A DNA stretch of 64,000 nucleotides from Schistocerca nitens (Eukaryota; Arthropoda; Insecta; Orthoptera; Acrididae). The notes under the pieces are model-generated. The model was given only the letters and a program-made list of their open reading frames with translations. It did not search any database and had not been told where the DNA came from. The stretch spans positions 619,557,000 to 619,620,999 of the forward strand of contig NC_064617.1 in the NCBI RefSeq assembly GCF_023898315.1, read 5' to 3'. Both the position numbers and the translations under genes were made by a program. Shown here piece after piece: positions 23,545 through 35,297 of this stretch (position 1 is its first letter; each line of letters starts with the position of its first letter).

Positions 23545-23905
23545 TGAAACGTCCCCTCTGAACAATTATACACGACTGTGCTTAAACTGACACAATATTT
23601 TTTTTAGCGCAACGCAATCTGACTTTCAAAAAAATCCCAACAAAAGAATGGCCCTGACTAACATTAAACTATACCTTTCACAAATCACCTCACAAAAATC
23701 TTCGCTATTCAAGCTACTGCAATACAGCGAGCGCCACTACTGCCAGCTAAATAAAAGATTCAAACTACTGAAGGCACTAACTACTGATAGGCATAGTTAG
23801 CAAATGAAAGATTTTAATAGAGAACAAACAATGTATTTACCTTAATAATGTTGAAAACTCATAATATACATAACAGATCATTGTATATCTTACAAATTTC
23901 CAAAC
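23545..23905 (-). repeat. LTR-A fragment, opposite in orientation to the adjoining gag
   Basis: Matches 968-1326 (TGAAACGTCCCC through CTTACAAATTTC), that is, the end part of LTR-A in its own orientation. It then breaks off into gag sequence that reads the other way. The outer edge, TGAAACG, abuts CR1 leader at 23544. Confidence 0.82.
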
Positions 23906-24817
23906 TGGTCGTTAGAACACAGATTACAATTTATGTGTGGCTACTTAGAGAATGAACCAGCTGTAAGAATGCGATCGGTCATTCACGATTGCTATAGTGA
24001 AGGAGAATTTTACCGTGCCTTCCTCTCAGCATATTGGTCTCAAGCCACACAAGACCGAGTAAAACATGGCATCATAATGATGAAACATTTCGAACAATCT
24101 GACTTCTCCAGTCTTGTGAAATATTTTGAAGACATGTTGCACAAGAATCAGTACCTGTCAAACCCATACAGCCCCTCAGAACTCATCCGCATTTGCTTAA
24201 TCAAACTGCCTGAACATTTACGACATATTATTCTGGCAGGACGTTGCAAAGATGACATTGAAGCTTTTCAGGGACTCTTACAAGAATTGGAAATTGACAC
24301 TGACTATCGCGGAACGCGGAAACAGGAACATAACAATTACAGGTCACATCCGTCACAATTCCGCGATGAAAGAAATAATAACTGGACACGTCAAGGCTAT
24401 TCATGCAACGTAAATCGTGACCAAAACAGACACCACCCGTATGACAACCACTGGCAGAGTAATAGTTACAGAGAAAGTTCGCATTTCCGTAGTAATGAAT
24501 ATGACAGAGACAATCATAGAAACAGACAATATGGTAACCAGAACTATTATTATCAAGGGAGACAGAATAATTTCAGACGCAACGGTCCAGCGCGCAGTCA
24601 CGATTCAGGGAGAAATTCTCCACCACATGACCGACAAGAAAGAAACTACAGGAACTACCGACATGACGACAGACGATATAATCGTAACGACAGACCTGAA
24701 GTGCATCAGAACTGGCGAGATTCAAACAGAGCAGGGCTCTCTCGACAAGCTGAATTTATAGAAGTTAGGTCTCCTAATCCCAATAACGGCGCGCGCCAAC
24801 AAAGAGACAGACAATGA
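23906..24817 (+). CDS. Gag fragment of an LTR-A element (N-terminus missing)
   Basis: The frame is open from the junction at about 23906, and the first ATG is at 23933. About 295 residues follow to a TGA at 24815. Residues 20-125 are a Gypsy-type capsid (FYRAFLSAYWSQATQDRVK, then ELIRICLIKLPEHLRHIIL). The C-terminal half is a basic tail rich in Asn, Arg and Tyr with no CCHC zinc knuckle, likely an RNA-binding nucleocapsid substitute. The N-terminal half expected from the copy at 58-666 is cut off by the inverted LTR piece. Unlike the gag at 14008 this stretch has no stops or shifts over about 295 codons, so it is younger or was under recent selection. Confidence 0.72.
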   Translation, partial: WSLEHRLQFMCGYLENEPAVRMRSVIHDCYSEGEFYRAFLSAYWSQATQDRVKHGIIMMKHFEQSDFSSLVKYFEDMLHKNQYLSNPYSPSELIRICLIKLPEHLRHIILAGRCKDDIEAFQGLLQELEIDTDYRGTRKQEHNNYRSHPSQFRDERNNNWTRQGYSCNVNRDQNRHHPYDNHWQSNSYRESSHFRSNEYDRDNHRNRQYGNQNYYYQGRQNNFRRNGPARSHDSGRNSPPHDRQERNYRNYRHDDRRYNRNDRPEVHQNWRDSNRAGLSRQAEFIEVRSPNPNNGARQQRDRQ

Positions 24818-27800
24818 CTCGCACAAGCAGGCAGCCGCGTGCGCCCGCTGGCTCCAAGAAAAATAACATAAGACGCTAGCCTTGAGAAAAATTTTAGCAT
24901 TCTTTACCGATGTATACAACATAATAATTGCTTTGAAGTTGAAACTCTGTGCACTAGGAAGAGTAAAGGTTTAAACCACATTTCACATGTAAAACCGTTT
25001 ATTGAAAGATAATCTGCTTTTTAACTTTGTCTTTGCCATATAACTTTTCACTTTACACTGCTAGTAAGCTTTGTCAGACTTAGAATCTGTTAACATACAA
25101 CAATGTTTGAAGTTAAATATCCAATCAAGAACCAAGAGAACGTATTTAAACAGAAATTACGAATGCATTGTTATTGTGAACAGACGACACAGTGTTATTG
25201 TGTGTGTGTATTCTTGCTTGTTTGTTGCACGATTATGTAACGACTATAAGGCTCACATACTTAGAACATTTACCAGTACTGCTAATGAGATTCTAATGCA
25301 ACATTTTGGTTTACTTGAAAATACATTCTGGATTTAAAGTACTTTCAGTGAGATACCAGATGACATAGTGGTTAGTTTATGTGACAACTACACGGTTTTA
25401 TCACGACGCTACTAATGAGTGACAATTTGCAATGTTGCTTTTGCGGTGTTTCTGTTTATTTCTGCACAGTTTTTCTGTATTACTCTGGAAAGTAAAACAT
25501 GTTTTAGTAGTAACTTTTGTGGTATAGCTACAATGAGACAGCCTTTTCCGTACCACAACAATACGTTACAGTACAGTACTTTCTCCATCACAACAATAAG
25601 CGTAATAACTAGGATATCTATACGCAAAGCATTTCAATTTCGTTTATGATGAGGTAAGTACATTGACTTCTACAGAACTTAGCTTTCAGAGGACGATAAC
25701 TACGACACTTCCACAGAATTATCTTACAGCAAGACGCACATTTAGCGCTACAGGACACGCATTTGAGAGATTAATTTTGTACTTAAGCCATTTATTTTTC
25801 AAGATTTTTGAATTGCAAAGAAGGTTTTCCGTGATACATTTCATTCCATTGCTGTAATCTGTAACACCTGAGGGTATAATTACATTAATCCTCAGGGGGG
25901 TACAGGCTTACTTTGTGTATCATGTGTTTGGCAAGCACAAGGAGCCCTAGCTAATATGGTATTTGCTTACACAACTTTACACATCGGTACCATATTTCTC
26001 TAACACATAATTACACAGCTATCTGATTATTTACCTGAGAGAGACAAACATTTATTTTACTACATCAGTGACAGACGTTTACGCAATTTCACAGTTGGGT
26101 AACTTCACACTAATGAAATTGCATTTTTGTCTGTACTTTGTGAACTGTTCATATTTTTCCGGAACCATTGTGATACTATGAGAGCTTTGAATAATGTATT
26201 TGGTATGGGATCACGATTTTTAAAGTACGTTTGAGGCAGATGACACTTATGACATGAGCAGAGAATTTTTTTTAGGTTTTGAAATTATTGCAGAAAGCTA
26301 CGACGATTTTGAGAGTTGTCTGAGGTGTTATGATATTATTACGATGACTATGTGTATTATGCTGTTGCGGTATGTTTATGATCAGTAAGCTGATGCTATA
26401 TGAGTTATTTGAGTATGCTACGTATCTGTTATCATAAAATATTGAAGAAGTGTCGACGAATAAGTTAAGGAATAATGAGTAGTGGTTAGGGACTCACTCT
26501 GGTTTGTGAAACAGGTTGTTGGAAACCAAGAATCGTACTTTAAGAGTTATGAAATGTATGTAAATGCGTGAATGTATTACAATGCCAACGAAAACTTTTT
26601 GGACACTGTTATATCAATAGGATTTTGTCTCTACAGATTTGTAACGCAAATTCTTGACCTGCGAAATATTTTTATACGAGACTGCCACTGTAGCGGAAAC
26701 TGTTGTCGTAAATATTTCGGTAAGAAAGGTAAGTGACCCTGACGTAATGTGTCTTGAGCGGCCACCTGTGCCAGCCACCTGGAGAAACAGCCATTACATG
26801 AAAAAAAAAGAGGCCATTAACCTCGCTATTGACATTCCTTTGTAGAAAGCATCGCAAATACGACACGCTCATTACTTGGAAACATATGATTACTCGTATT
26901 TTGTGCTACTTACTGAAATGCTTATGAATTGATGGGAAATATTCGTACAACTGCACACCTGATTAGGACAAGTGTCTTTCTACGAGAGTTGAGAGAATTT
27001 CTACTAACTTATGAAATGTCACATGACTATTGAATGATATTTTTATGCTTTGCTTTTCATAGTTGCTTATTTCATTTGATATCTAGTTTCCAGCTGTGTT
27101 GCAGCATTGCTTTTATAAAATAACATGCATTTGCTAATGTGAACACTTTCTGTCAACAGATCTATTAAATAATAATTTTGTAATCCACATTCTTAAAAAA
27201 AGGAGCTCTTGGAATGGAAAGAACAATAAGAAGGGACTAATAACAGTAACTGCATATATAATTTTCTTTTCGAGTATTTGGTAATTTTTGTAGAATTAGT
27301 CTTTGTGGTGCACCACTTTAATTGCATAGACATTAAGATGTGAATAGACATTTCCCTTATCTGTCTTGTTGTCTTTAGTGTAATATTTTTTTTCTGCTTG
27401 AGCTTTGTCATGTTTAGATATAAGCTGCTGTTTGCCAGGCATAGTGTTACTGAATTTTAATTTGTGTTACGCTGTTAAGCCAGTTTTACTACGCATTTAT
27501 TTTTCTTGTTTGCTGCACAGTGCCTTATATTAGTTGTAATATTGCAATTGTTTTGCCTATTTAAATTTTTTGTCATTGATGTTTGTGTTAATTGTTTTGT
27601 GCTGCTGCATTGCCTCGTTCCTTAGTTTAGCATCTGAGCTCAGTAGATTTAAGTTAGCTTAAGATGGGGTAGGCTATATGTGAGAACGAGTTGTGATAAA
27701 TTGGAAGAAATGCATTGAGAAGTTATATGAAAACGATTTGGGCCAAAATGAGTATTGTACACTGAGAAATAATTATTTTGAAAGAAATATGGTTAGAATA

Positions 27801-28581
27801 CAGAAAAGAGGTATAGATAGGACTTTTTTGGAATAATGATGAACGAAGGGAGATCTCCAAGAACAAAAAAGGTTTTGTTCCCAAAATACTACAGTACCAA
27901 ATGCTACACGGAAAACGAACCCTGTCCTTTCCATTGCGTTATCCCCCTATGTGTTTATGTACCCTTGTGTATTTGTCTTTTTCCTGTCTTTATGTGTTTA
28001 GCTAATAAGATTTATGTTGTAGAATTTTTCAAATACTATGTTATTTTCTTTGTAAAGATGTTTAGACATTATTTATTCTGTTCTGTTTTAATGCTCATGT
28101 GTGAAATTAATGTTTCGAAAACTATTCTCATTATTTTATATATTCACTTATGTCATAATTCCTGTAACACTGATGTATATGTTATTTCGATTCTTTTGTA
28201 AAGTTTGTTACTACAAATGTTATCTGTATTGTTATGTTCTTTAATGATGTATTTTGTACCTTTGTAATTGTATTCTTATGTTATAAAATTGTAATTGACA
28301 CCAGTTCATCATATTATTAACTTGTAAGTTCCATTTCACTGCACACATTTCTGTTGGTCATAGTATATGGACAATATGTGAGAAGTAGGGACTGTTAGTT
28401 TTTGTACGTGTGTTAATAATTCAGCAAGGGACTGGATAACAGCATTGCTGGTTCTAAGGACAATTCCAAAAACTTTGTGAGTGCACAAGTGGTGGTCTAT
28501 GGACTTGCTATATTGTCCGCAAGACTCTTCAAAGGTGATTGTGCACCTGCACAGTCACAACAGATGGCTGCTGGCCATTTC
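24818..28581 (+). other. Long non-coding interior of the LTR-A element
   Basis: About 3.8 kb, AT-rich, between gag and the 3' tandem repeat. I find no protease (DTG), reverse transcriptase (YXDD) or integrase motif in either direction; frames are at most about 120 codons. If the boundaries are right, the element is gag-only, like a large retrotransposon derivative that depends on a relative for pol. Confidence 0.5.
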
Positions 28582-28718
28582 TACAAGGACTACAGTGGGT
28601 CTACACCTTTGCTGACTCACCAGTACCATTATTTCTACAAGGACTGCAGTGGGTCTGCACCTCTGGTGGCCCACCAGTACCGTAATCTCTACCAGGACTA
28701 CAGTGGGTCTGCTCTGTG
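28582..28718 (+). repeat. 54-bp tandem repeat, about 2.5 units
   Basis: Units start with TACAAGGACTACAGTGGGTC at 28582, 28636 and 28690, exactly 54 bp apart, with point differences. The period is a multiple of three, but no long frame follows. It lies in the 3' region of the LTR-A element. Confidence 0.75.
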
Positions 28719-28815
28719 ATGACCTACCTACCAATACTCTTCAAAACTTCGACTGACTCTGCTGTGGGTTTGCTCTGTTGTGGCCCATTACCTGTCAGCA
28801 TGTCAAGAGTCAGCA

Positions 28816-29809
28816 TGACAAGAGCAAAAGTAAAGGTCCTTAGCAGAACAAGTGATAGCTTTGACTTTAATAAAGGTGTGAAGCAAGGGGATAGTCTCTC
28901 CACTGTCCTATTCAACATAGCCCTGCATAGTGCAGTAAATAAAATCAACAAAAGAGGCACCATATTTATGAAAACCAGCCAGATATGTGCATACGCTGAT
29001 GACATTGCTATAGTAGGAAGAAATACCAATATACTCCTAGAAACATACCGGGCAATGGAAACAGAAGCCTTAAAAATTGGCCTCATAGTAAATGAAAATA
29101 AAACAAAATATATGGTAATGTCACAATCTGAGGACAGAAGAACCCCTAAAAACCTAAACATCAATAGGAAATGCTTCAAAGGAGTGGCCTCTTTTAACTA
29201 CTTGGGAGCCCTAATAACAAATGATAACAGTATTGGAAAGGCTATAAGGGAAAGAATACAAGCAGGAAACAGAGCTTACTTTGCAAATATGCAGCTTTTC
29301 AAAAATAGCCTTGTTACAAGAAAAACTAAACTGCTAATATATAATTCCCTAGTCCGCCCAGTTATCACATACAGCTCAGAGGTATGGACGTTGACAGAAC
29401 ACGATAAAAATGCTCTAAGAAGCATTGAGCGGAAAATACTACGCAAAATCTATGGGCCAATAAGGGAGGAAGAAGGCTGGAGAATACGCTACAATGCCGA
29501 ATTACAAGAGTTAATACAAGGCAGGGACATAGTAAAATTTGTGAAATCACAGCGAATACGATGGCTAGGACACTTGGAGAGAATGGCAGAGGATCGAATT
29601 CCAAAGAAAATGATGAAAGGTATGATCCATTCAGTTAGGCGAAAAGGGAGACCTAGAAGAAGATGGATCGACGAGGTAATAATGGATCTTACCAGTATGG
29701 GAGTCCGGGGGTGGAAAAGAGCAGCAAATAACCGAGAAGTGTGGAGGAAGATTGTTGAAGAAGCCAAGGCTCACCAAGGGCTGTAGAGCTACTGAAGAAG
29801 AAGAAGAAG
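28816..29809 (+). mobile_element. 5'-truncated LINE with 16-bp TSD and intact reverse transcriptase C-terminus
   Basis: A 994-bp insertion bounded by the perfect duplication ATGTCAAGAGTCAGCA at 28800-28815 and 29810-29825. The coding part runs open to a stop ending at 29786. It begins just before RT motif B (GVKQGDSLSTVLFNIALH), includes the catalytic box CAYADDIAIV near 28990 and a thumb region (FNYLGALITND, YNSLVRPVITYSSEVWTLTE), and ends with the basic GRPRRRW segment. The element closes with a (GAA)n tail. The frame extends upstream into host DNA (ATG 28719), an accidental fusion. Clade not assigned; it differs from the RTE-like and CR1 copies in the window. Confidence 0.88.
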
Positions 29810-29825
29810 ATGTCAAGAGTCAGCA

Positions 29826-30130
29826 CTGTCTTTCCGTTGGAAGGACAACACTACTTCTTCAAGACTGCATGGAAATCCACTACTTCTGTGTGCAATTTCT
29901 TTTATTAATGAGATTTTGTGAAAAAAACTGTAATTACTATTATGATGAATGATCAGGACTATATTTATGGACTGTGAGAAAATTTTAGCTTTTGACCAAC
30001 ATTGTATCAATAAGTGTGTGCATTTGATTTCTTTGTTATTGTAATTACGATTATGAAAAATTTTAACAAATATGTATTGCCCAGTGCCCAAAACAATTTG
30101 TAAAATTTTTTGTGGGGAGCATGGGGGCTA
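29826..30130 (+). other. LTR-A element 3' end and polypurine tract
   Basis: Non-coding, ending in GGGGAGCATGGGGGCTA (30114-30130) directly before the LTR, the position and composition of a polypurine tract that primes plus-strand DNA synthesis. Confidence 0.65.
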
Positions 30131-30681
30131 TGTAAGTAGGCTGTTTAGATTTTTTTAATGGTAATGCCACCACTGTATGAAAATCACAGGCTGTGCTGTG
30201 TGCAGTCTGTGGCTAGTTTGCACTGTTGTCTGCCATTGTAGTGTTGGGCAGCGGCAGCTGGATGTGAACAGCGCGTAGCGTTGGGCAGTTGGAGGTGAGC
30301 CGCCAGCAGTGGTGGATGTGGGGAGAGAGATGGCGGAGTTTTGTAATTTGTCATGATCTGCTATATATATCATGACTATTAAGGTAAATACATTGTTTGT
30401 TCTCTATTAAAATCTTTCATTTGCTAACTATCCCTATCAGTAGTTAGTGCCTTCCATAGTTTGAATCTTTTATTTAGCTGGCAGTAGTGGCGCTCGCTGT
30501 ATTGCAGTAGTTCGAGTAACCAAGATTTTTGTGAAGTAAGCGATTTGTGAAATGCATAGGTTAATGTTAGTCAGGGCCATTCTTTTGTAGGGATTTCTGA
30601 AAGTCAGATTGCGTTGCGCTAAAAATATTGTGTGTCAGTTTAAGGACAGTCAGGTATAATTTTTCAAAAGGGGACGTTTCA
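30131..30681 (+). repeat. LTR-A, complete 3' LTR
   Basis: 551 bp from TGTAAGTAGGCTG to GGGGACGTTTCA; reverse complement of 968-1535 with scattered differences. A TATATATCATGACT stretch near 30362 could be the core promoter. Confidence 0.85.
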
Positions 30682-30914
30682 CAGTGTGGCGAAATCTGGC
30701 GTCAATGGTTTATGAGAAGAGACGACCGACGCGAGTGCCTTTGCTAACAGTACGACATCGCCTGCAGAGCCTCTGCTGGGCTCGTATTCATGTCAGTTGG
30801 ACCCTGCACGACTAGAAAACCGTGGCCTGGTCAGATGACTCCCGATTTCAGTTAGTAATAGCTGATGATAGGGTTCGAGTGTAGCGCAGACCCCACATAG
30901 CCGTGGACCCAAGT
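30682..30914 (+). pseudogene. Tc1/mariner transposase fragment
   Basis: In-frame pieces read RPTRVPLLTVRHRLQS and, near 30821, VAWSDDSRFQLV, the block around the first catalytic Asp of Tc1-type DDE transposases. This is followed by DDRVRV and RRPHIAVDPS. Stops interrupt the frame. Both ends are cut: on the left by the LTR-A element, on the right by a SINE. Confidence 0.7.
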
Positions 30915-30916
30915 TT

Positions 30917-31098
30917 TTTTTTTTTTCCCTTAGTGACCAAACTGCTGAGGTCATCGGTCCATAGACTTACATACTACTTTAACTTATGCTAAGAACAACA
31001 TACACACCCATGCCCAAGGGAGGACTCGAACCTCCGGCGGGAGGGGCCGCGCATTCCGTGACATGGCGCCTAGACCGAGCGGCCACTCCGCGCGGCTC
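30917..31098 (-). repeat. SINE-D, tRNA-derived SINE
   Basis: Begins with a T-run at 30917 (the A-tail in reverse). The reverse-strand head has box A AGTGGCCGCTCGGTCTAGGC and box B GGAGGTTCGAGTCC. The tail resembles that of SINE-A (GATGACCTCAGCAGTTTGGTC) but the head differs, so I treat it as a separate family. Confidence 0.7.
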
Positions 31099-31667
31099 CA
31101 AATTGTCAACAAGGCACTGTGCAAGGACATTCGTGCATGTCCGAAGAAGCATTGCATCGTACTTCTGAACAACACAGGCACGCAATATCGTATTATGCTA
31201 CTAGTGTTCCACTTCAACAACTGCTCCTTGCGGTAAGTACACACTGCAGAAACAGCATGATAGGGAGAGATATGCACGATAAGTTGTTAAGGTCTATGGA
31301 AGTGGCAAACCCTCCATCAGTCGTTCTGCATCATTAATATACTAGTTTTCACTTGCTGTCATCCTCATGCCTTGCTGTAACTGCATACTTGTAATAAAAA
31401 TATATGATTTCGTAAGAATGATAGTGATTCATCGTAATCAGCTTGCTACCCCAGGCATCTCAGAACCTTGCCAATAATTAGTCGTTGTGATTAACATGAC
31501 AGTCTATGTACTACTTGAATCGGAAATCCTAGTAATGAAAGTTTGATCCCTTCAACATATAATGTGTCAATTGTGCAATATGATATAAAAAGCATTCTAC
31601 TCTCTCATTTTCATTTCGTAGTTAAATATTCACATACTCGTAGGTAAGAGTAATAGAAAGTTAACTG
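31099..31667. other. Unidentified DNA
   Basis: No recognisable coding or repeat signal. Confidence 0.4.
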
Positions 31668-32090
31668 AGACCCACTGAGGACACAGCGCTCAGAGGCCCA
31701 TAACTAATCGCGTGGCAGAAGAGACTTAACGACAAATGCTGCCCAACAATGCATCGTGTGAAGAAGACGCCGCCACCTGGTTTCAACCTCCCTCGCCGAC
31801 AATAGTTCACACTAAACAGAATCCGAACCAACCATGATAATTGTGCAGCCTCCCACTTCAAGTGTAACATAACTTCAACCCCTGAGTGTGACTGTGCTGC
31901 TACACAACAGACGATCCAGCACATCATCACCGAATGTAGGACAGGAAGGTATAACGGCAGTGCTAGTGACTTCGCTCTCGCTACTCCACAAACTATACAC
32001 TACATTCATAATCTAGACATACAAGTGTAAATTTCAATCATGAGAGATGTTGTATCTCTAGCAATACGCTTAATAAATAAATCGCATTTT
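31668..32090 (+). pseudogene. LINE 3' end: reverse-transcriptase C-terminal zinc motif
   Basis: Conceptual frames give PPPGFNLPRR, FTLNRIRTNH, a CCHC-like motif ECDCAATQQTIQHIITEC (near 31885-31940) and ATPQTIHYIHNLDIQV before a stop near 32030. This order is the C-terminus of a common arthropod LINE class in which the RT is followed by a short zinc motif. The clade is not assigned. The frame is broken near 31800-31870 and the upstream RT is absent, so it is a 5'-truncated, decayed copy. Confidence 0.6.
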
Positions 32091-32225
32091 TATAAATTCC
32101 GTTGAATTACTTAATTACTCCCAACTTCTTCCTGAAGAGCGATCTGATTTCGAGGCTGTGAAAAGCAAACGACTTGCGGGATACCAAACGTCCAAGCGTG
32201 AAACTTGGGAAGCGTTCTGTGATGA

Positions 32226-32640
32226 TTTGGACAGCCACATTCCACGGGTCCCATGCTTGCCCTGCAAGATCGCATTATTGCCAAGGATTACGTGACCCTT
32301 TTGGCTGATCACATCCGCCCCATGACACAATGTTTGTTCCACAATGATGATGCTGTGTTCCATTCACACAGATAACGTCGTCCAGGACTGACATTTTGAG
32401 CACGAGGATGAAGTGTCGTCACAGACTTGAATTTTGCTGAGCCTTTGGGTCGAATTTGGAGAGAAAGGTGCGTGGTCATTATTCACCATCTTTATCTGAA
32501 CTTGTCACTATTTTCAGGTAGAATGAAGATTCCCTTGAAAACCGTACATGACATGTGCTTTTTCCATTCCGAGGTGACTGGAAGCAGCTATGAATGTCAC
32601 CAGTTATCCTTCGCAGTATTAGGCATGGTAATGCGTTGTC
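32226..32640 (+). pseudogene. Tc1/mariner transposase C-terminal fragment
   Basis: Pieces read IIAKDYVTLLADHIRPM, then NDDAVFHSHR (second catalytic Asp block), a region aligned to EPLGRIWRER where the family has EPLW, and MKIPLKTVHDM near the C-terminus. Several stops and shifts are present. A different Tc1 lineage from 30682 and 59975, judging by these blocks. Confidence 0.6.
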
Positions 32641-33070
32641 TTCGCTTAAAACTTCCGGGCTGTGTGTTTTTGGTGTTCGATATTTTTGTCCACCTCCTTT
32701 ACCTCGATAATCTACGCTGTCCCAACTGACGCCAAACTCATAAACTATCATCACTGGCATGGCAGCCGAACCTTTTACTACCGCTAAACGCTTCGCCACA
32801 CATTTTCCCAGTTGTGTCTTTCTCTAGACCATCAGATAGTGAGTTGTAGGGTGATGACGTATGAGAGGAAGTCTGTGGCTGGCACAGTCGTTAGTAGCCC
32901 AGCTGCATGACGATTCCGCTCGAGGACAACATTGGTTCTAAATTTAGAAGCGGTCAGAGTTGTTCGTCTGATGGCGTGGTTCTTAAAACTACGCGACGGT
33001 GCCACATTGCCTCAGAACGACGTGTGTTTGTACTTCCCTTGTACAAATGGCATCAACATCAAAGTTGTTT
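32641..33070. other. Unidentified DNA
   Basis: No recognisable feature; only short frames. Confidence 0.4.
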
Positions 33071-33268
33071 CAAGTCCAAATTGCTCTGAACACTATGGGC
33101 CTTAACATATGAGGTCATCAGTCCCCTAGAACGTAGAACTACTTAAACCTAACTAACCTAAGGACATCACATACATCCATGCTCGAAGCAGGAATCGAAC
33201 CTACGACAGGAGCAGTAGCGCGGTTCCGGGCTGAAGCGCCTAGAACCGCTCGGCCTCCACCGCCGGCC
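33071..33268 (-). repeat. SINE-A (diverged)
   Basis: Same order as other SINE-A copies, with box B as GGAATCGAACC in the given strand. A flanking TSD TTCAAGTCCA / TTCAAATCCA overlaps the left tail. More substitutions than most copies. Confidence 0.8.
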
Positions 33269-35047
33269 TTCAAATCCATGTAGCAGAATTCTTCACGACG
33301 ATCACGTTAACTTTCACCAGCGTATCGGAAATGTGGCAAAAGAAAAGCCTCGGGAATACGACTGGGAAAAGATCCTTTATGCTCTCGCACTGCAGAAATG
33401 AGACCACCAATCTTCGTCGTATTTGTTAAGCTAAAAGTATCTACGAAGTGACTTCATTCCATTTCTTCCGAACAGTTTATCCGAATCATTTGACGTACGA
33501 AGAATGATGGTGTTTCGGATTAATTAGGTTAGCTACGCCAACATCCAAATTCGGTCGTTGACAAAGAGGAAAAAAATATGAAAGAAATGCGAAGCGATAC
33601 CGTAAAGCTAGTAACGTAGTTAAACAAGATAATATTTGTTTTACATACGATGTCTTCCAGGTTACCAAGGCACACCAATAGAATCACGATATTATTATAA
33701 TGGATGAGAGACCTGCAGGGCGTATTATGTCAGAAAGTTAAAGGTTTTAGAACCAAAGGTCTTCCTTAGTTTAGAGTGTTATTTTGGAGTTAGCTAATGG
33801 CTGGACATCAGACATTCTTTCCTAATAGGAATACTATTACACTTATATTAATGGAGAGACATGTCACTTGTCGTGTTTCAGATTAGAAATGATAATTGTA
33901 TCAACGTGTTACAGTGGATGCTAAATTATTCCTTATAATATTTTGAATATAATGGATGAAATCGGTGACGTTTCAGAAGCAAGTCGGTTACCATTCTCTC
34001 CAATTTTCTCCATACGTAAATTTATCACTGCCAAATGTTTTGTGAACTTCTTATTGATTCAGGTAAATTGTAAACCGACTGTATAATATAAGGCAGATTA
34101 GCACGAAAAGAATCAATATAGTAATGATGGAAGGTATTAATGGAAGAGATTTTTTTTCCATTATTTTTTACAACCGCCGATCATGAGGTGATCTACAGAG
34201 ACAGATAAAATTTTCATAATCTACAGATCAAAAGAAATCGAAATACTTTTTAAATGCGAGAGATGTACATAGACGAAAGAAAGGGAAAATTGTAGAAAGT
34301 GCCTCATTACACAAAACCATAAACAAGAGAAAATACTTGTAGATAATGATTATAAATAAATATATCAAAATATATTACATTTAATTCTGGTAGTTTTAAG
34401 CTTATAACCATTCTGAATTACAAATCTATCAAATAACAGTATCGTGTCATTTTACGGCAGAAGTATTTTAAGTAATTATTAGCTGCTGTCGTTGTACTCC
34501 TCATTAGTTGCTGTCTTGAATATCATAAATTTTCTTTAGAAACTATATTTCAATCTATTCGCTTTGATATCTTTAAAAATTGGATGGCTTTGTTACACTG
34601 TACATTTTTGTTCCCAAATATTACTCCTGACGATATAACTGTGTCGCAGTCTCACCGAGAGTGGCAGTCACGTTGAAAAGTAAATTGCGAATACGGGACC
34701 TTCACAAGAGTCCCTCGACTTGGAATTTCAAGATTATCTGTGAAAAATGCTGTAAGTCTCAGCAAATTCCTTCAGAAGCGGATTGAGTATGCTAACCTAA
34801 AGGTGTGTGATGTTTATTTGCAACAAAACTTACGTGCAAGACCTAAAAAAATTATAGAGAACTTGTTTATGAGCAGATTTTGCGCTAGTAGATGTGCTTT
34901 TTAAACGGGAAGGAGGTAGTCTGACGTAATAATGGGAAAATATAGAAAGTGATTCACTACACAACAAACGAGAGAAAATGTCTGTGGTTAGTTATTTTAA
35001 AAACAGAGGCAGATTATGAGACATATGTTAACGCATCTACGTACAAC
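33269..35047. other. Unidentified AT-rich DNA
   Basis: About 1.8 kb with no frame over about 60 codons, no LTR and no tRNA-like box. Confidence 0.5.
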
Positions 35048-35058
35048 AGGAAGAAATG

Positions 35059-35286
35059 AAATGTAATGGTCGGTTGACATTGTTGGCCGGGAGGCCCCGT
35101 CCGGGGAAGTCCGGTCGCCAGGCTGCAAGTCTCACTGCAAGTGACACTAAATTGGGCGACTTGCGCAGATGATGAGGACAACACGACACCCATTACGCAG
35201 GCGGAGAAAATGTCCAACCCAGCCCAGGAATCGAGCCCGGGCCCGCTTTGTAGTAGTACCACTCAGCTAAGCAGGCTGACACCAGT
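35059..35286 (-). repeat. SINE-B with 11-bp TSD
   Basis: Reverse-strand tRNA-like head (box B GGCTCGATTCC) and body with ATCATCTGCGCAAGTCGCCC. TSD AGGAAGAAATG (35048-35058) / AGGAAGTAATG (35287-35297), one mismatch. Confidence 0.75.
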
Positions 35287-35297
35287 AGGAAGTAATG

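Noticed and set aside
28716-28815. Host-encoded N-terminus of the reverse transcriptase at 28816
   Set aside because: The segment belongs to the LTR-A 3' region and the left TSD; the frame continuity is accidental because the LINE is 5' truncated.
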